DNA of 7,171 nt from an uncultured Ruminococcus sp. (GTDB lineage Bacteria > Bacillota > Clostridia > Oscillospirales > Ruminococcaceae). A program made the position numbers and the translations under genes. The stretch is taken from positions 1 to 7,171 of the forward strand of contig CAMWKY010000108.1 in the NCBI GenBank assembly GCA_947174965.1, given 5' to 3'. Under the pieces are notes generated by a model that was not told where the DNA came from, did not search any database, and worked only from the letters and a program-made list of their open reading frames with translations. Shown one piece after another: positions 6,149 through 7,171 of the stretch (positions are counted from its first letter, which is position 1; the number at the start of each line of letters is the position of its first letter).

Positions 6149-7171
6149 AATCCACCGACTTTCTCACTTTTTTTCTTGACAGATGTGCGGAAATAGCTTT
6201 TCAGCTTTTCCAAATCGTCTTTATTTTCCTTGCATACAGCACCGAGAAGTGTCTCTGTAAGTACATTCAGGTCAATTCTGCCGTCTCCGTAGTACCATGC
6301 GTGACTTAATGCGTGATAGTATACTGAAACTGCCTCTGCTGTACTCATTACAGCATTAGGCTTGTCAATAACAGTTCCCTCATTGTCCCTGCCCTCACGC
6401 AATTCATGATAAGTAATGGCAAGAAGTTCAGCTGTATCTACATCAACAGGCATATCAATATGATTTGATTTTGCAAGATTCTGCGCTTCTTTTATGATGA
6501 TTTCTTTTTCAAGTCGCACATCTTTTACAGGCTCAACAGTTTCAAAGTTGAAACGTCTTTTCAATGCTCCCGACATCTCGTTTACACCTTTATCACGTGT
6601 ATTTGCCGTGCCGATTATGTTGAATCCTGCTTTTGCAAATATAAGACCGTCATTTTCAAGTTCAGGAATATTCAATATCTGGTCGCTCATTACTGAAATA
6701 AGACTGTCCTGAATTTCCGCAGGTGTACGAGTTATTTCCTCAAAACGTGTGAAAATTCCCTGCTCCATACCAACCAGAAGCGGAGACGGCACAAGTGCTT
6801 CTCTGCTGTAGCCTTTTGCAAGCAGTAACGCATAATTCCAGCTATATTTTATCATATCTTCAGTAGTTCCTGCTGTGCCTTGTACCGTGTTTGTGCTTAC
6901 TCCACAACAGGCAGCCGAAAGAAGTTCAGACAACATTGTCTTAGCCGTACCCGGCTCACCAACAAGCATAAGTCCACGATTTCCGGCAAGTGTGATTATA
7001 CAGCGTTCAACAAGTGCATCATTGCCATAAAATTTGCGTGATATTATGTGTTCACCGACTTTTCCGCCAAGAATAAATGTTCTTACAGCTTTCGGCGAAA
7101 GTATCCAGTTTTCAGGCTTTTTTCCCTTGTCATTCTGTTTCAGGATTTCAAGTTCATCTGCATAACGCACC
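6109..7171 (-). CDS. yehL: MoxR-like AAA+ ATPase (YehL-like), probably missing its extreme N-terminus
   Basis: At least 353 residues of an AAA+ ATPase. Numbering from the GTG codon at 7170: Walker A GEPGTAKT (71-78), Walker B region GIFTRFEEI (138-146) with E144-E145 in place of the usual Asp-Glu, sensor 1 GTAN (N190), and a likely arginine finger in GALKRRF (R205/R206). The region where sensor 2 is expected reads STAEAVSVYY (276-285) and lacks the usual arginine. The N-terminal block ENWILSPKAVRTFILGG (20-36) precedes the AAA+ core and is typical of this subgroup. Such ATPases form hexameric rings that remodel a client with a VWA adaptor; the VWA gene lies two genes downstream. Only one base precedes the GTG, and the residues it would begin (VRYADELEIL) look like the inside of a helix, so the true start is probably outside the window. 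The stop TAA (6109-6111) lies inside the DUF5682 gene. Confidence 0.93.
   Translation of the reverse strand, partial: VRYADELEILKQNDKGKKPENWILSPKAVRTFILGGKVGEHIISRKFYGNDALVERCIITLAGNRGLMLVGEPGTAKTMLSELLSAACCGVSTNTVQGTAGTTEDMIKYSWNYALLLAKGYSREALVPSPLLVGMEQGIFTRFEEITRTPAEIQDSLISVMSDQILNIPELENDGLIFAKAGFNIIGTANTRDKGVNEMSGALKRRFNFETVEPVKDVRLEKEIIIKEAQNLAKSNHIDMPVDVDTAELLAITYHELREGRDNEGTVIDKPNAVMSTAEAVSVYYHALSHAWYYGDGRIDLNVLTETLLGAVCKENKDDLEKLKSYFRTSVKKKSEKVGGLWKDYFNTAKHLR

Overview
The window is one compact, wholly minus-strand gene cluster, apparently part of a single operon cut at both ends. Low GC content (about 40% by eye), strong AGGAGG-type ribosome binding sites and the use of a TTG start suggest a Gram-positive low-GC bacterium, most likely a gut or rumen Clostridia member of the Ruminococcus or Lachnospiraceae kind. 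That assignment rests on style, not on a marker gene.

In transcription order (right to left) the genes are: (1) a MoxR-like AAA+ ATPase, 6109-7171, probably missing its first residues at the window edge; (2) an 800-residue DUF5682-type protein, 3746-6148; (3) a 378-residue von Willebrand factor A (VWA) protein with a full MIDAS metal site, 2617-3753; (4) a 581-residue SWIM zinc-finger protein started by TTG, 859-2604; (5) the first 287 residues of another protein, 1-862, whose reading frame runs off the left edge. Junctions are extremely tight: 40-nt overlap, 8-nt overlap, 12-nt gap, 4-nt ATGA overlap. No intergenic space remains for a promoter or terminator, and any promoter lies to the right of the window.

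The set AAA+ / DUF5682 / VWA / SWIM corresponds in order and type to the little-studied Escherichia coli yehL-yehM-yehP-yehQ genes. In E. coli the nearby yehI (molR) encodes a DUF4132 protein, so gene 5 is a candidate for that partner, but this could not be confirmed from its N-terminal part. MoxR ATPase plus VWA pairs elsewhere (RavA-ViaA, CbbQ-CbbO, NorQ-NorD, magnesium chelatase I/D) remodel or insert metal into a client protein. By analogy the ATPase and VWA protein here would be the motor and its adaptor. The DUF5682 protein, whose N-terminal third carries spaced motifs resembling the TraB/TIKI/EreA/ChaN hydrolase-like superfamily, could be the client or effector. The SWIM protein may supply nucleic-acid or protein binding. 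The biological role of this conserved system is not established. No mobile element, CRISPR array, tRNA or rRNA was seen.
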